Assembly: GCA_944325355.1 (NCBI GenBank)
Contig: CALUZS010000012.1
Location: 1-64,000, forward strand
Direction of reading: 5' to 3'
DNA length: 64,000 bases
From: an uncultured Parabacteroides sp.
GTDB taxonomy: Bacteria > Bacteroidota > Bacteroidia > Bacteroidales > Tannerellaceae
In this document: in pieces, positions 24,501-33,008 of the stretch
Numbering within the stretch: position 1 is the first letter of the stretch
Layout: each line of letters begins with the position of its first letter
Made by a program: the position numbers and the translations under genes
Notes under the pieces: model-generated
Databases searched by the model: none
What the model saw: the letters and a program-made list of their open reading frames with translations, nothing else
Told to the model about the DNA's origin: nothing

Positions 24501-27188
24501 AACCTCAGCATCGGAACATTCTACATGACAAGCCCGTTCTTCAACGAAGGAGGAACATTCAACGAATCCTCCACGTATGATGCAAAAAGCATAAGCTGGC
24601 AAGAAGAAAAGGCATTCGAGTACGATTATCCAATCTGGAGGAAAATGCTACACGAACTGCCACGGTTCTATATGGAATCCCATTTGCTCACACGGACAGC
24701 GGGCGTCAAAGTGGGCAATACCACGCTCTATTCGACTGCGAAAAAAGCAGTGGCTACCCCTGCCGCTGCTGCGCAAAACGATGTATTAAGCGAAGAGTCT
24801 GTAGTATCTACAGCAAGTGATGAAGGAAGCGGGCTTTTCGGGTCACAAGATGTTGCAGAAGAACTCCAGCAACAGGAATCGACAGCCCCGTCCATACGCC
24901 AGAACTTCTCGGAGACTGCATTCTTCTATCCTGTCCTGACAACAAACAACGAAGGAGATATCGTATTCAATTTCAACATGCCGGAGAGTAATACGACATG
25001 GAAGCTGCAACTCCTGGCACACAGCGAGAATTTGTTCAGCGGCTACTTCACGAAAGAAGTTGTAACAAGCAAACCGTTCATGGTACAACTCAACATCCCG
25101 AGATTTATCCGCCAAAAGGACAAAATGAGCATATCCGCACAATTAATCAACTTGTCGGAAACAGCTAAAAAGGGGAATGTAAAAATCGAGTTCTTCAACC
25201 CGGAAGACAACAGCCTGATTCAATGGACAGGCAAAAACAGCGAACAACCATTTTCGTTGGAAGCCAACGAGACAGGCACTGTCAACTGGGAATTCTTCGT
25301 CCCGGAAGAGAGTTCTGCCCTTGTTGGCTGCCGCGTATTTGCCGAGACAGAAGATGGAAGCGATGGTGAGCAACACCTCATCCCGGTTCTCTCAAACGAC
25401 CTGTATATAACAGAAAGTACACCATTTGTCTTGTATGACAATGACGAATTTAAACTTACATTGCCTGAAGCGGAAGGGAAATATACCATTGAAATCTGCG
25501 ACAATCCCATTTGGTATGCAATCCAGGCATTGCCTACGTTAGAAACTCCGCAAAGCGACAACATCATATCCTGGTTTGCAAGTTATTATTGCAATGCCTT
25601 GTCATATAATCTCGTCAAAACACAGCCCAGTATCCGGCAGTTAATACAAAAATGGTCGGCTACGGCAGGAGATGTTTCAACAGGATTGCTTTCAAAACTG
25701 GAGCAAAACAGCGACTTAAAGAATATCCTTTTGGAAGAGACTCCGTGGATTACGGAAGCCCAGAACGAAACCGAAAGGATACAACGCCTATCCCTGCTAT
25801 TTGATGAGAACAGAGCCGCACAATCACGGGAGAATGCCCTGCAGCAATTGCAGGAACAACAAAACATCGATGGAGGATGGGCTTGGTTCAAAGGAATGCC
25901 TACAAGCAGGAGCATGACAATTTCCATCCTCGACGGAATGGCTAAATTAATTGAATTGAACGCTATCCAGTACAACCAGCGCGAAAAGGAAATGCAAATC
26001 CGGGCTTTGAATTATTTAGACAAGGCTATCATTGCCGATTTCGAAAGGGATCAAAAAAATAATCCTAAGCAAGATAAAATTCTTCCTACAAGCGAACAAA
26101 TATATTACTTATACGTACGTTCAGCATACCGGGACATTCCGGAGACTAATGCACGCGAAGCCATAAAGTTCTACACCGCACAAGCAATGAAGAGCTGGAA
26201 CAAATATGCTTTATTCGAAAGAGCTGCCATCGCACGACTTGCTTTCCGCAACGGAGACAAAAAGACGGCCGAAGGAATCGTGAAGTGGTTCAAGAAAACT
26301 GCGACAACAAAAAAAGAAAAAGGAATGTTTTGGGCAAATAACCGCAGAAATAATAACTGGTATAATTCGCCCATCACAACCCATGTCTTGATAATGAATG
26401 CTTTCAACGAGATTGCACCAGACAAGGAACTCACCGATTTGCAAAAGACTTGGCTTTTGTCGCAGAAACAAGTCCAGAATTGGAACTCAGTCCCTGCAAC
26501 GGTAGACGCAATCTATGCACTGCTGTGCACTGGTACCGATTGGAATCTCTCAACAAATTCAAGTACGGTCTTATGGGACGGCGAAAAAATGGAACAAGAT
26601 CCGTCAAGCCTGAATAACGAACTCACGAAAAGGATAACCAAAGAGATAAAAAAAGACAATAAAAAGCATACAATAACCATCCAACGGGAAGGTGATAACC
26701 CGCTTTGGGGCGCTGTTTACAAACAATATTCGGCTCCGATTTCCGAAATTCAAAAAGCCAAGACAGAGGCTCTGCACATAGAGAAAAAGCTCTTCTTTGA
26801 AACGAACAACGGAAAGGAACGTTTGCTGACACCGATCAAAGAAGGACAGACCCTCCACGAAGGAGACAAAATCGTTACCCGCCTGACTATCCGCTGCGAC
26901 CGGGATATGGATTATGTCTACCTGAAAGACCTGCGACCGGGATGTATGGAACCTGAAACGCAAATATCCCGGCAAACGTACCGCGATGGCGTATTCTATT
27001 ACATCTCCCCGAAAGATGCTTCCGAAAACATCTATTTCGACAGGCTGCCGGAAGGAACATTTGTCATAGAATATACATCCTTAGCAAACAGAAAAGGAAT
27101 ATATGCAGGAGGTATCTGCACAATCCAATGTCTATATGCTCCAGAATTTGTCTCACATACGGAAAGTCATGCAATATTAATTAAATAA
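21501..27188 (+). CDS. Alpha-2-macroglobulin family protein without thioester
   Basis: A 1895-aa secreted protein. A signal peptide (MNMKTRTLSFIIICILCSITAG) precedes a helical region to about residue 300, then MG-type beta domains: the macroglobulin MG2 motif VSLFTDRKIYRPGQTISFKG at about residue 515, a linker rich in Ala/Ser/Glu at about 1080-1125, then the A2M domain (FFYPVLTTNNEGDIVFNFNMPESNTTWKL). A helical thioester-domain-like region follows from about residue 1340, but where relatives read YPYxCxEQT this one reads LETPQSDNIISW, so the reactive Cys and Gln are gone. Bacterial A2Ms trap proteases in the periplasm; this form cannot link covalently. No penicillin-binding protein partner (pbpC) is adjacent. 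Confidence 0.9.
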   Translation: MNMKTRTLSFIIICILCSITAGIFYVNADRPSAIDSAIKKAVREQNDLRLIKSLFDYMLDELEKDSESLPEIIRNIESYVEKCNDKTSKAVLHSAIAELYQQYYDNNRWKIDQRSKLEGFIPSDIREWTSNIFQLKIEEELTNSLLPAAVLQQTPVSKFDTLLVKGEQRELQPTLYDYLLHQAIILNPQKKWYDQLLSFRRSQPDKNALLISELDYLNFIHSSSIDKKQHEASLDSLFNIYKENPYAAEIIINKIDLINRDYYNVPTEKRDSVNALLHKLYTDAIKNYGSYFRINIIKNRLAQFEQPNLNTSSEHNIYPGENFTIKLNYKNVPKIKIKLYRSDFEYFLNTSSEEKNSFRSSPIKEYAFDLPTNNSYSYNDTTIKIPMKLLGLYRFAIETPDSGICSKGLFSVSKLASVLRDNEHEQEVLVTDFKSGKPQKNVTVAYYTYNNKKRKYLLAGKCETNSEGLATLPQGKNYMIRTIFKDDSLALPSSLYYYNRNSIKSDNITVSLFTDRKIYRPGQTISFKGIAYNNNIDNPQVIADKDFTVTLRDANHKEVKQLKLKTDQYGAFYGEFVLPKQTLNGIFTLSSEREQVSIRVEEYKRPTFRLEFTPIKDEVYFGKALTIQGNARMYSGMPIQKEWVEWTIRKEPFWLRSYIPNPYNQSTEQVASGRSAVDSEGNFNISFTPEREFSPANTNVFQSYTVSATLTDSKGETQETSYRFSVGDAGIVLVPSVCAIMDKDSASAKISAMTINRKNVPVSGSYTIYTLEEKKKNNEKTVRPEEFQEKDIVSTGLFSDEKQLVPEDFKYLPSGRYRILWKAADRNGKEVTAKSDFILYTQKDKCPPVFSPTWNINLKTECLPEENAEFIFGTSFKNVYALYEIFDASYKLRERRWIKLDNSCKRFEVPFKEIYGKGMVATFTFVKDGKLFSKAFHIYRKQPDKTILIHPQTFRDFLMPGNMEQWKFHITKSDSSLINAQVLASMYDASLDQIQPFRWSNLSIGTFYMTSPFFNEGGTFNESSTYDAKSISWQEEKAFEYDYPIWRKMLHELPRFYMESHLLTRTAGVKVGNTTLYSTAKKAVATPAAAAQNDVLSEESVVSTASDEGSGLFGSQDVAEELQQQESTAPSIRQNFSETAFFYPVLTTNNEGDIVFNFNMPESNTTWKLQLLAHSENLFSGYFTKEVVTSKPFMVQLNIPRFIRQKDKMSISAQLINLSETAKKGNVKIEFFNPEDNSLIQWTGKNSEQPFSLEANETGTVNWEFFVPEESSALVGCRVFAETEDGSDGEQHLIPVLSNDLYITESTPFVLYDNDEFKLTLPEAEGKYTIEICDNPIWYAIQALPTLETPQSDNIISWFASYYCNALSYNLVKTQPSIRQLIQKWSATAGDVSTGLLSKLEQNSDLKNILLEETPWITEAQNETERIQRLSLLFDENRAAQSRENALQQLQEQQNIDGGWAWFKGMPTSRSMTISILDGMAKLIELNAIQYNQREKEMQIRALNYLDKAIIADFERDQKNNPKQDKILPTSEQIYYLYVRSAYRDIPETNAREAIKFYTAQAMKSWNKYALFERAAIARLAFRNGDKKTAEGIVKWFKKTATTKKEKGMFWANNRRNNNWYNSPITTHVLIMNAFNEIAPDKELTDLQKTWLLSQKQVQNWNSVPATVDAIYALLCTGTDWNLSTNSSTVLWDGEKMEQDPSSLNNELTKRITKEIKKDNKKHTITIQREGDNPLWGAVYKQYSAPISEIQKAKTEALHIEKKLFFETNNGKERLLTPIKEGQTLHEGDKIVTRLTIRCDRDMDYVYLKDLRPGCMEPETQISRQTYRDGVFYYISPKDASENIYFDRLPEGTFVIEYTSLANRKGIYAGGICTIQCLYAPEFVSHTESHAILIK

Positions 27189-27240
27189 ATGGAAACAGAA
27201 ATTTAACGGATTTGACAACAGACCGGATTTATTATATCTC

Positions 27241-27248
27241 TATATTTG
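27241..27248 (+). promoter_or_regulatory. Promoter -7 element of the YbjQ-type gene
   Basis: TATATTTG matches TAnnTTTG, 24 bases before the ATG at 27273. Confidence 0.6.
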
Positions 27249-27272
27249 TAGAGTAACTAAATTTATTGAATT

Positions 27273-27593
27273 ATGTTGACGACAACAACAAATGCCATCG
27301 AAGGAAAAACAATTACCCAATACTACGGAGTGGTATCGGGAGAAACAATCATAGGCGCAAACATTATAAAAGACTTCTTTGCCGGAATACGCGATATAAT
27401 AGGAGGGCGTTCCGGCTCCTATGAAAAAATCATACGACAGGCAAAAGAGACTGCGTTGCAGGAAATGTGTGAGAACGCAGCGGCGTTAGGAGCCAACGCT
27501 GTCATAGGAATCGACCTCGATTTTGAAACAGTTGGTGATACAAACAGCATGTTGATGGTCATCGCAACAGGTACCGCTGTGAAATACCAATAA
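27273..27593 (+). CDS. YbjQ/UPF0145 family protein
   Basis: A 106-aa protein, the standard length of this family. Recognisable parts are [33 protein letters not shown] and the Gly/Ala-rich [17 protein letters not shown]. Members form oligomeric rings and are labelled heavy-metal-binding in databases, without firm functional proof. It has its own promoter and is followed by a hairpin before the sigma gene. Confidence 0.92.
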   Translation: MLTTTTNAIEGKTITQYYGVVSGETIIGANIIKDFFAGIRDIIGGRSGSYEKIIRQAKETALQEMCENAAALGANAVIGIDLDFETVGDTNSMLMVIATGTAVKYQ

Positions 27594-27614
27594 TTATAAA
27601 CAGGAAAGGCATAA

Positions 27615-27646
27615 GGGGAATAGGAGCGACACTGCTCCCATTCCCC
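27615..27646 (+). repeat. Stem-loop between YbjQ-type gene and ECF sigma gene
   Basis: GGGGAATAGGAGC (27615-27627) pairs with GCTCCCATTCCCC (27634-27646): 12 of 13 positions, one A-C mismatch, 6-base loop. No T tract follows on the plus strand (AAAAAGAAG), so it is not a standard terminator. It ends 17 bases before the sigma ATG, within reach of the initiating ribosome. Confidence 0.75.
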
Positions 27647-27663
27647 AAAAAGAAGTTTGGTTT

Positions 27664-28266
27664 ATGAGCATTCGCAAGGAAATCCTTTGTTCACCGGAAA
27701 TAACTATTTCCGGTGAACAAAGGATTCGTACCATCTATTACAATAACGTTCAGAATTTATACACTTATGGCATCGGTTTAGGATTCAGCAAAGAAGAAGT
27801 AAAAGATTCCATACAAGATGTATTTTATAAGCTTTTATGCAAGCAAGATGAGCTGGACAAAATCCAAAATATCACCTTTTACCTCATGAAAATGCTGAAA
27901 AACCACTTGTTGAATGCCCATCGCAACTCTGCCATCCTCGAAAAGATAGACAATCTGGCGCAACAGGTCTCCATAAATGTCACAGTCCTCGATAAAATCA
28001 TCTCTGAAGAAGAACGCGTAGCGCTGGAATCCCGGATAAAAAAGCTGCTTCTTCCACTCACTGACAGGCAAAGAGAAGCAATCAGGCTCCGCTTCCTTGA
28101 AGAACTCGACTATGAACAGATTGCAATATTACTGGATATGAGCGTTCCATCCGTCCGGAATCTGGTAGCCCGGGCAGTGTCGCGCATGAGAAAGGAAAAT
28201 CTTTTAATATTGATTTTTTTGCTGAAAATTTCTCCGCTCACACAAAAAATCATTCAATTTCTCTGA
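27664..28266 (+). CDS. ECF-type RNA polymerase sigma-70 factor
   Basis: A 200-aa sigma factor of the Bacteroidota FecR-linked group. Region 2 covers about residues 20-85 (TIYYNNVQNLYTYGIGLGFS, EVKDSIQDVFYKLL, ITFYLMKMLKNHLLNAHRN), region 4 about 125-180 (LLPLTDRQREAIRLRFLEEL, YEQIAILLDMSVPSVRNLV, the DNA-binding helix-turn-helix). It is followed by the anti-sigma FecR gene 54 bases later. The N-terminal codons 6-21 are encoded by a perfect inverted repeat (see 27681-27726). This is the only ATG that includes region 2; no other ATG lies in frame until codon 78. The C terminus is unusually hydrophobic (LLILIFLLKISPL). Confidence 0.93.
   Translation: MSIRKEILCSPEITISGEQRIRTIYYNNVQNLYTYGIGLGFSKEEVKDSIQDVFYKLLCKQDELDKIQNITFYLMKMLKNHLLNAHRNSAILEKIDNLAQQVSINVTVLDKIISEEERVALESRIKKLLLPLTDRQREAIRLRFLEELDYEQIAILLDMSVPSVRNLVARAVSRMRKENLLILIFLLKISPLTQKIIQFL
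27681..27726. repeat. Perfect 22-bp inverted repeat inside the sigma factor start
   Basis: The left arm (27681-27702) begins AATCCTTTGTTC and ends CGGAAATA; the right arm (27705-27726) is its exact reverse complement, ending GAACAAAGGATT. Only two bases (AC) separate them. It starts 17 bases after the first base of the ATG and lies fully in the reading frame, encoding EILCSPEITISGEQRI. In mRNA it would be a very stable hairpin; in DNA, a cruciform-prone palindrome. Confidence 0.95.
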
Positions 28267-28320
28267 AAAAAGTGATGATAAAAAATCCAGGATTGTGTCT
28301 TTACAGAAAAAACCTGAAAA

Positions 28321-29508
28321 ATGGACAAAAATTACTGGAATTATACAATCCACGATTTTCTTAAAGACAAGGATTTTTTGTTGTGGCGACTATCCAAAAA
28401 CGGCGATGCCCCCGTTTTTGTCGAACAACTGAACAACGACAAAAACGCACCTGCCTACCAGGCGATGCAAAAGGCAATCCGTATTTTGGATTCCGTGCAG
28501 TTTAATTACGGACTCTTATCAGAAAAAGAGACCGATGAACTTTTCACCCGGGCAAAAAACAGGTACAAACGGAAACAGTTCAAACTCTCCTGGATAAAAT
28601 ATTTTGCAGCCGCATGTATCATTGCGACATTTGCCATTTTCTCTGAATTATTTTTTAACGAGACTGCGCACTCCCCTTCTGAAAACCGGAATATTTCTGA
28701 AAATATAATTGACAGTTCCAAGATAAACTTTCTCTGTGGAGAAAAACAACTTACATTCCCCATTGGAAAATTCAAAGATTTCAAAATAAATCTTCAAGGA
28801 GACCTGGAAGCAGACGGCAACTGCCTGCTTGCGGAAGAAATTCTCCGCCACGACAGCCGTTTATATATACCGAAAGGGATGCAGTGCAAACTCCATCTTC
28901 CCGATGGAAGCCTTTTGTGGCTCCATGCTGAAACATCCGTCTTAATTCCAGCTTCTTTTGCCAAGACACACAGGGAAATGGAAATGAGTGGAGAAATTTA
29001 TGCAGACATAGCAAAAGACAAGAACAACCCGTTCACAATCCATTCAAGAGATTTCAAGGTCAACGTATTAGGAACCGAATTCAATCTGAAGACATACCCG
29101 GACGAATGCAACAGTTCCATCGTACTGGTCGAAGGGAAAGTCAATATTTCCACCAATGGCAAAAGCGAAACCCTTTCCCCCAACGAAATGCTTCTGATAA
29201 ACGAAGAGCAATGGATCAAACAAACTGTCGATCCATCTCTCTATACATCTTGGAAAGACGGCATTCTAAAGTTTAAAAAAGAGGGTCTCCCGGCAATCCT
29301 GACAAAACTCTCCCGATATTACAACATTTCGTTCGTCTACGACGAATCACTAAAATACGAGAAATGCAGTGGGAAATTGATTCTTTCAGAAGACATCGGT
29401 ATGGTGTTAAACACTCTGTCCGATATTTTCCCCATAACATATAAACAAACAGACAACGGTATCAAAATAAGTAGAAATAACCATAAAAACGATTTGCCTA
29501 TGGAATAA
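28321..29508 (+). CDS. FecR family anti-sigma factor
   Basis: A 395-aa inner-membrane regulator. The cytoplasmic N-terminal 90 residues bind the sigma factor; a single membrane helix follows at about residues 91-111 (WIKYFAAACIIATFAIFSELFF); the periplasmic FecR domain runs from about 180 to 290 (SRLYIPKGMQCKLHLPDGSLLWLHAET, REMEMSGEIYADIAKDKN, VNVLGTEFNLKTYP), and a DUF4974 domain ends the protein (LPAILTKLSRYYNISFVYD). In the known system, ligand binding by the SusC-type transporter signals through its STN domain to FecR, which releases the sigma factor. The SusC here has the STN domain. Confidence 0.95.
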   Translation: MDKNYWNYTIHDFLKDKDFLLWRLSKNGDAPVFVEQLNNDKNAPAYQAMQKAIRILDSVQFNYGLLSEKETDELFTRAKNRYKRKQFKLSWIKYFAAACIIATFAIFSELFFNETAHSPSENRNISENIIDSSKINFLCGEKQLTFPIGKFKDFKINLQGDLEADGNCLLAEEILRHDSRLYIPKGMQCKLHLPDGSLLWLHAETSVLIPASFAKTHREMEMSGEIYADIAKDKNNPFTIHSRDFKVNVLGTEFNLKTYPDECNSSIVLVEGKVNISTNGKSETLSPNEMLLINEEQWIKQTVDPSLYTSWKDGILKFKKEGLPAILTKLSRYYNISFVYDESLKYEKCSGKLILSEDIGMVLNTLSDIFPITYKQTDNGIKISRNNHKNDLPME

Positions 29509-29525
29509 ACGACATATGAAAAAAA

Positions 29526-29567
29526 CGCCGGGGAATACCCCCATATCCCCCGGCGAATAAAATTCTC
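29526..29567 (+). terminator. Hairpin after fecR
   Basis: CGCCGGGG (29526-29533) pairs with CCCCGGCG (29548-29555), an 8-bp GC stem with a 14-base loop, then AATAAAATT. It separates the regulator pair from susCD, which must then have a separate promoter. Confidence 0.75.
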
Positions 29568-29609
29568 TTTCAATGATTTTCAGTATTAATCACCTAAAAG
29601 ACAATACAA

Positions 29610-32600
29610 ATGTATGAATATTTTTTTCATTTAATATGCAACAATTGCATCATTAACAAAATAAACCGTATCATGAGAATAACAACTGCGTTTCTCATTC
29701 TCTGCACCTTTTCAATATCTGCTGAAATAGGTCATACACAAACCACCGCTTTTTCTTTGAATTTATCCAATACAACGATACTGGATGCTTTGGAAAATGT
29801 GGAACAAAATAGCGATTTCGTATTTATTTTCTCGGAAGAAATCGCGAGCAAATTAAGTCATAAAATCAATATATCCACCAAATCTGAAGAGATAACGGAT
29901 ATATTGAACGAACTCCTTACACCGTTAGGGCTACATTACAAGATTAACGGCAGACAAATCTCAATCGTGGAAAAGCCTGAAGGCAATCAAGAGAGCAGCA
30001 TCAAAATTACCGGACGCGTGCTTGACCTGCAAGGCGAACCTTTAATTGGTGTCACCGTCCAGGAAGTAGGGACAAACAATGTAGTAGTTACCGACTTGGA
30101 CGGAAACTATTCCATCTATAACATCTCTTCTCCCAGCTCGGTGTTGCGTTTCAGTTACGTAGGTTTTGTTCCACAGGAGGTGAAAGTAGGAAGACAGACG
30201 GTTATCAGCATAAAAATGGAATCGGATGTTACAGGACTGGAAGAAGTTGTCGTAGTGGGGTACAGTTCCCAGAAAAGGGAAAGCGTCATTGGAGCCATCT
30301 CCACCGTGAAACCGGAAAATCTTGAAGTAAACCAGACGAGTTCCCTGACAAACGCACTAGCCGGAAAAGTTGCCGGTATCATCGCTGTGCAGCGTTCAGG
30401 AGGAGAGCCAGGATACGACAAATCAGATTTTTGGATTCGCGGTATCAACACTTTCGGAGCCAACTCCAAACCGTTGGTTTTAATCGACGGAATTGAGCGG
30501 AGCCTGAACAATATTTCCCCGGAAGAAATTGCATCTTTCTCTGTGTTGAAAGATGCGACAGCCACTGCCGTGTACGGAGTGAGGGGCGCCAACGGAGTAA
30601 TCCTCATCGAAACAAAAAAAGGCAAGATAGGGAAACCGACCATTACAATCAAAGCCGATTACGGAATCTCACAACCCACCCAGCTTCCGGAATTTGTCGA
30701 TGCTCCGAAATACATGGAAACGTTGAATTACGCACGGCAACTGTCGGGTCTCGACATAGCTTATCTTCCGGATATTATAGAAAAGACAAGAAACGGTGTC
30801 GACCCCGACATCTATCCGAACGTGAATTGGTTTGACGCGCTTCTCAAAAACAGCGCACCGACCTCCAGAGTCAGTGCCGACATTAACGGAGGAACCGAAC
30901 GGCTACGTTACAGTTTCGTCCTCGCTTACATGGGAGAATCCGGTATCCTAAAGACAGATCCCAACGTTGAATACGATGCAGCGATAAACCGCAGCAAATA
31001 CAACTTGAGAAGTAACGTGGATATCAACCTGACTCCGTCCACAACCGTCAATATCTCTATCGGGGGATACATCGTAAACCGGAAAGCTCCAGGGACGGGC
31101 ATCTCAACAATCTTCTCATATATGATGAATACGCCGCCAAACGTCCATCCGGCGATGTACTCGAATGGACAGATTCCCCAATTATCCGGCAGAAACAATC
31201 CGTACTCTTTGGCAACTCAAACAGGATATTTGAAAAAATACGAAAGCAATATCGAATCGTTGGCCAGTGTAACACAAGATATCGGGAAATTATGGAGCCC
31301 TCTGGAAGGTCTTCAGGCAAAAGTCTCGTTCTCTTTCGATTCTTACAGCTGGAATCAGGTTAACCGAACCAAGACACCGACAACGTATTACCAGAACGGT
31401 CGCGATGCAGAAGGAAACCTATTGACATACGTCGTGACACAAGGGCAAGAGTTTTTAGGATACAGCAAGAGCGCAGGAGGAAACCGAGCCATGTATTTCG
31501 AAGGGAAATTAAACTATAACCGGACATTCGGTCCGCACTCAGTTGACGGCTTGTTCCTAATCAACCTGCGCGACTACTTCAATGCCGATGCAGGAGATGC
31601 CATCACCTCTCTTCCCTATCGGAACGCCGGTATTGCCGGACGCGCAGCCTATTCGTACATGGATAAATACTTCGCCGAATTTAATTTCGGCTATAATGGC
31701 TCCGAAAACTTCCAACGTGGCTATCGGTTTGGTTTTTTCCCATCGGGAGCTATCGGTTGGATGGTCTCGAATGAACCATTTATGGAAAACATTACGAACA
31801 TCATTTCCAAATTAAAGATACGAGGGAGCTGGGGACTGGTAGGTAACGATCAGATTGGAGGAAGACGTTTTGCATACCTTTCCACTATCATCAGTGGCAT
31901 AGGCTACGGATTCGGTTATAACAATGCAACAAGTTACGGAGGACGTGCCGAAGGTGATTTCGGTATCCATAACCTGACTTGGGAGACTGCCGAGAAAAAA
32001 GACCTCGGAATCGAATTGGGTTTATTTGATGCCATAAATCTTTCGGCAGATGTATTCTGGGAAAAACGACGGGACATCTTCATGCAACGGAAAACCATTC
32101 CGGAACTTGCCGGCTACAATAAAAACCCTTACGCCAACTTCGGGAAAGTGGATAACAAAGGAGTGGAATTGACTTTGGAAGTTAACAAACAAATCAATAA
32201 GGATTGGCAAATATCCGCAATGGGAAATTTCACTTTCGCACAAAACAAATACGTTGAATACGACGAATCCGAAAGCATCAAGCAAACGACCAGGGCTCGG
32301 ACTGGGCATCCTATCAACCAATATTTCGGACTGACGGCAGAGCGTCTGTTTACAGATGCGGATTTCGATGAAAATGGCAATTTGCTTCCCGGGATTCCGG
32401 TGCCAAAATTCGGGAAAGTGCAACCGGGAGATATCAAATATGTTGACATCAACCAAGACAACGTCATAGACCCATTCGATGAATCGGCAATCGGTATGCC
32501 TTCTATTCCGGAAATCGTCTATGGCTTCGGCATCAACACAAAATACAAAAACATTGATTTCGGAATATTCTTCCAAGGAACGGGAAGAGTCTCCAATATG

Positions 32601-32993
32601 CTGTCAGGAGACTACCTGATTCCGGGTAGCGGAGGAGGTGGAGTAGGCAACGTCTACTCAAACGTCGATGACCGTTGGACACCGGAGAATCAAAGCTCGG
32701 AAGTTTTCTGGCCAAGGCTCAGCATCTCCAAAAGCGAAAATAACATGCGCAGCTCCACCTGGTGGCAAAAAGACGCATCTTTCCTTCGTTTGAAAAATAT
32801 AGAAGTGGGCTATACCCTTCCAAAGAAATGGCAACGCGCCTGCATGATGAGACATGCCCGGATTTTCTTCAGAGGTTCCAACTTACTAACTTTTGCAAAA
32901 TTCGACATGTGGGACCCGGAAATCAATTCAAGCGATGGCATGACCTATCCGCTCCAAAAAGTATATTCATTCGGTCTTGAAGTTTCATTTTAA
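29610..32993 (+). CDS. SusC/RagA-type TonB-dependent outer membrane transporter with STN domain
   Basis: A 1127-aa outer-membrane protein. A long signal peptide (ATG at 29610; a second ATG at 29673 gives MRITTAFLILCTFSISAEIG) leads to an STN domain (about residues 50-110: LSNTTILDALENVEQNSDFVF), a carboxypeptidase-D-like beta domain (VLDLQGEPLIGVTVQEVGTN), the plug (EEVVVVGYSSQKRESV ... VLIDGIERSLNNISPEEIA ... TAVYGVRGANGVILIETKKG) and a beta barrel to the C terminus, ending VSF. It imports a glycan or peptide fragment together with the SusD protein, driven by TonB. The STN domain marks it as the signal giver to the FecR/sigma pair upstream. Confidence 0.96.
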   Translation: MYEYFFHLICNNCIINKINRIMRITTAFLILCTFSISAEIGHTQTTAFSLNLSNTTILDALENVEQNSDFVFIFSEEIASKLSHKINISTKSEEITDILNELLTPLGLHYKINGRQISIVEKPEGNQESSIKITGRVLDLQGEPLIGVTVQEVGTNNVVVTDLDGNYSIYNISSPSSVLRFSYVGFVPQEVKVGRQTVISIKMESDVTGLEEVVVVGYSSQKRESVIGAISTVKPENLEVNQTSSLTNALAGKVAGIIAVQRSGGEPGYDKSDFWIRGINTFGANSKPLVLIDGIERSLNNISPEEIASFSVLKDATATAVYGVRGANGVILIETKKGKIGKPTITIKADYGISQPTQLPEFVDAPKYMETLNYARQLSGLDIAYLPDIIEKTRNGVDPDIYPNVNWFDALLKNSAPTSRVSADINGGTERLRYSFVLAYMGESGILKTDPNVEYDAAINRSKYNLRSNVDINLTPSTTVNISIGGYIVNRKAPGTGISTIFSYMMNTPPNVHPAMYSNGQIPQLSGRNNPYSLATQTGYLKKYESNIESLASVTQDIGKLWSPLEGLQAKVSFSFDSYSWNQVNRTKTPTTYYQNGRDAEGNLLTYVVTQGQEFLGYSKSAGGNRAMYFEGKLNYNRTFGPHSVDGLFLINLRDYFNADAGDAITSLPYRNAGIAGRAAYSYMDKYFAEFNFGYNGSENFQRGYRFGFFPSGAIGWMVSNEPFMENITNIISKLKIRGSWGLVGNDQIGGRRFAYLSTIISGIGYGFGYNNATSYGGRAEGDFGIHNLTWETAEKKDLGIELGLFDAINLSADVFWEKRRDIFMQRKTIPELAGYNKNPYANFGKVDNKGVELTLEVNKQINKDWQISAMGNFTFAQNKYVEYDESESIKQTTRARTGHPINQYFGLTAERLFTDADFDENGNLLPGIPVPKFGKVQPGDIKYVDINQDNVIDPFDESAIGMPSIPEIVYGFGINTKYKNIDFGIFFQGTGRVSNMLSGDYLIPGSGGGGVGNVYSNVDDRWTPENQSSEVFWPRLSISKSENNMRSSTWWQKDASFLRLKNIEVGYTLPKKWQRACMMRHARIFFRGSNLLTFAKFDMWDPEINSSDGMTYPLQKVYSFGLEVSF

Positions 32994-33008
32994 AAAAGAA
33001 TCCATGAT

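Noticed and set aside
27681..27726. Reading the sigma-gene inverted repeat as an invertible-promoter boundary
   Set aside because: Invertible segments need two separated inverted repeats; here the arms are 2 bases apart and no second copy was noticed nearby.
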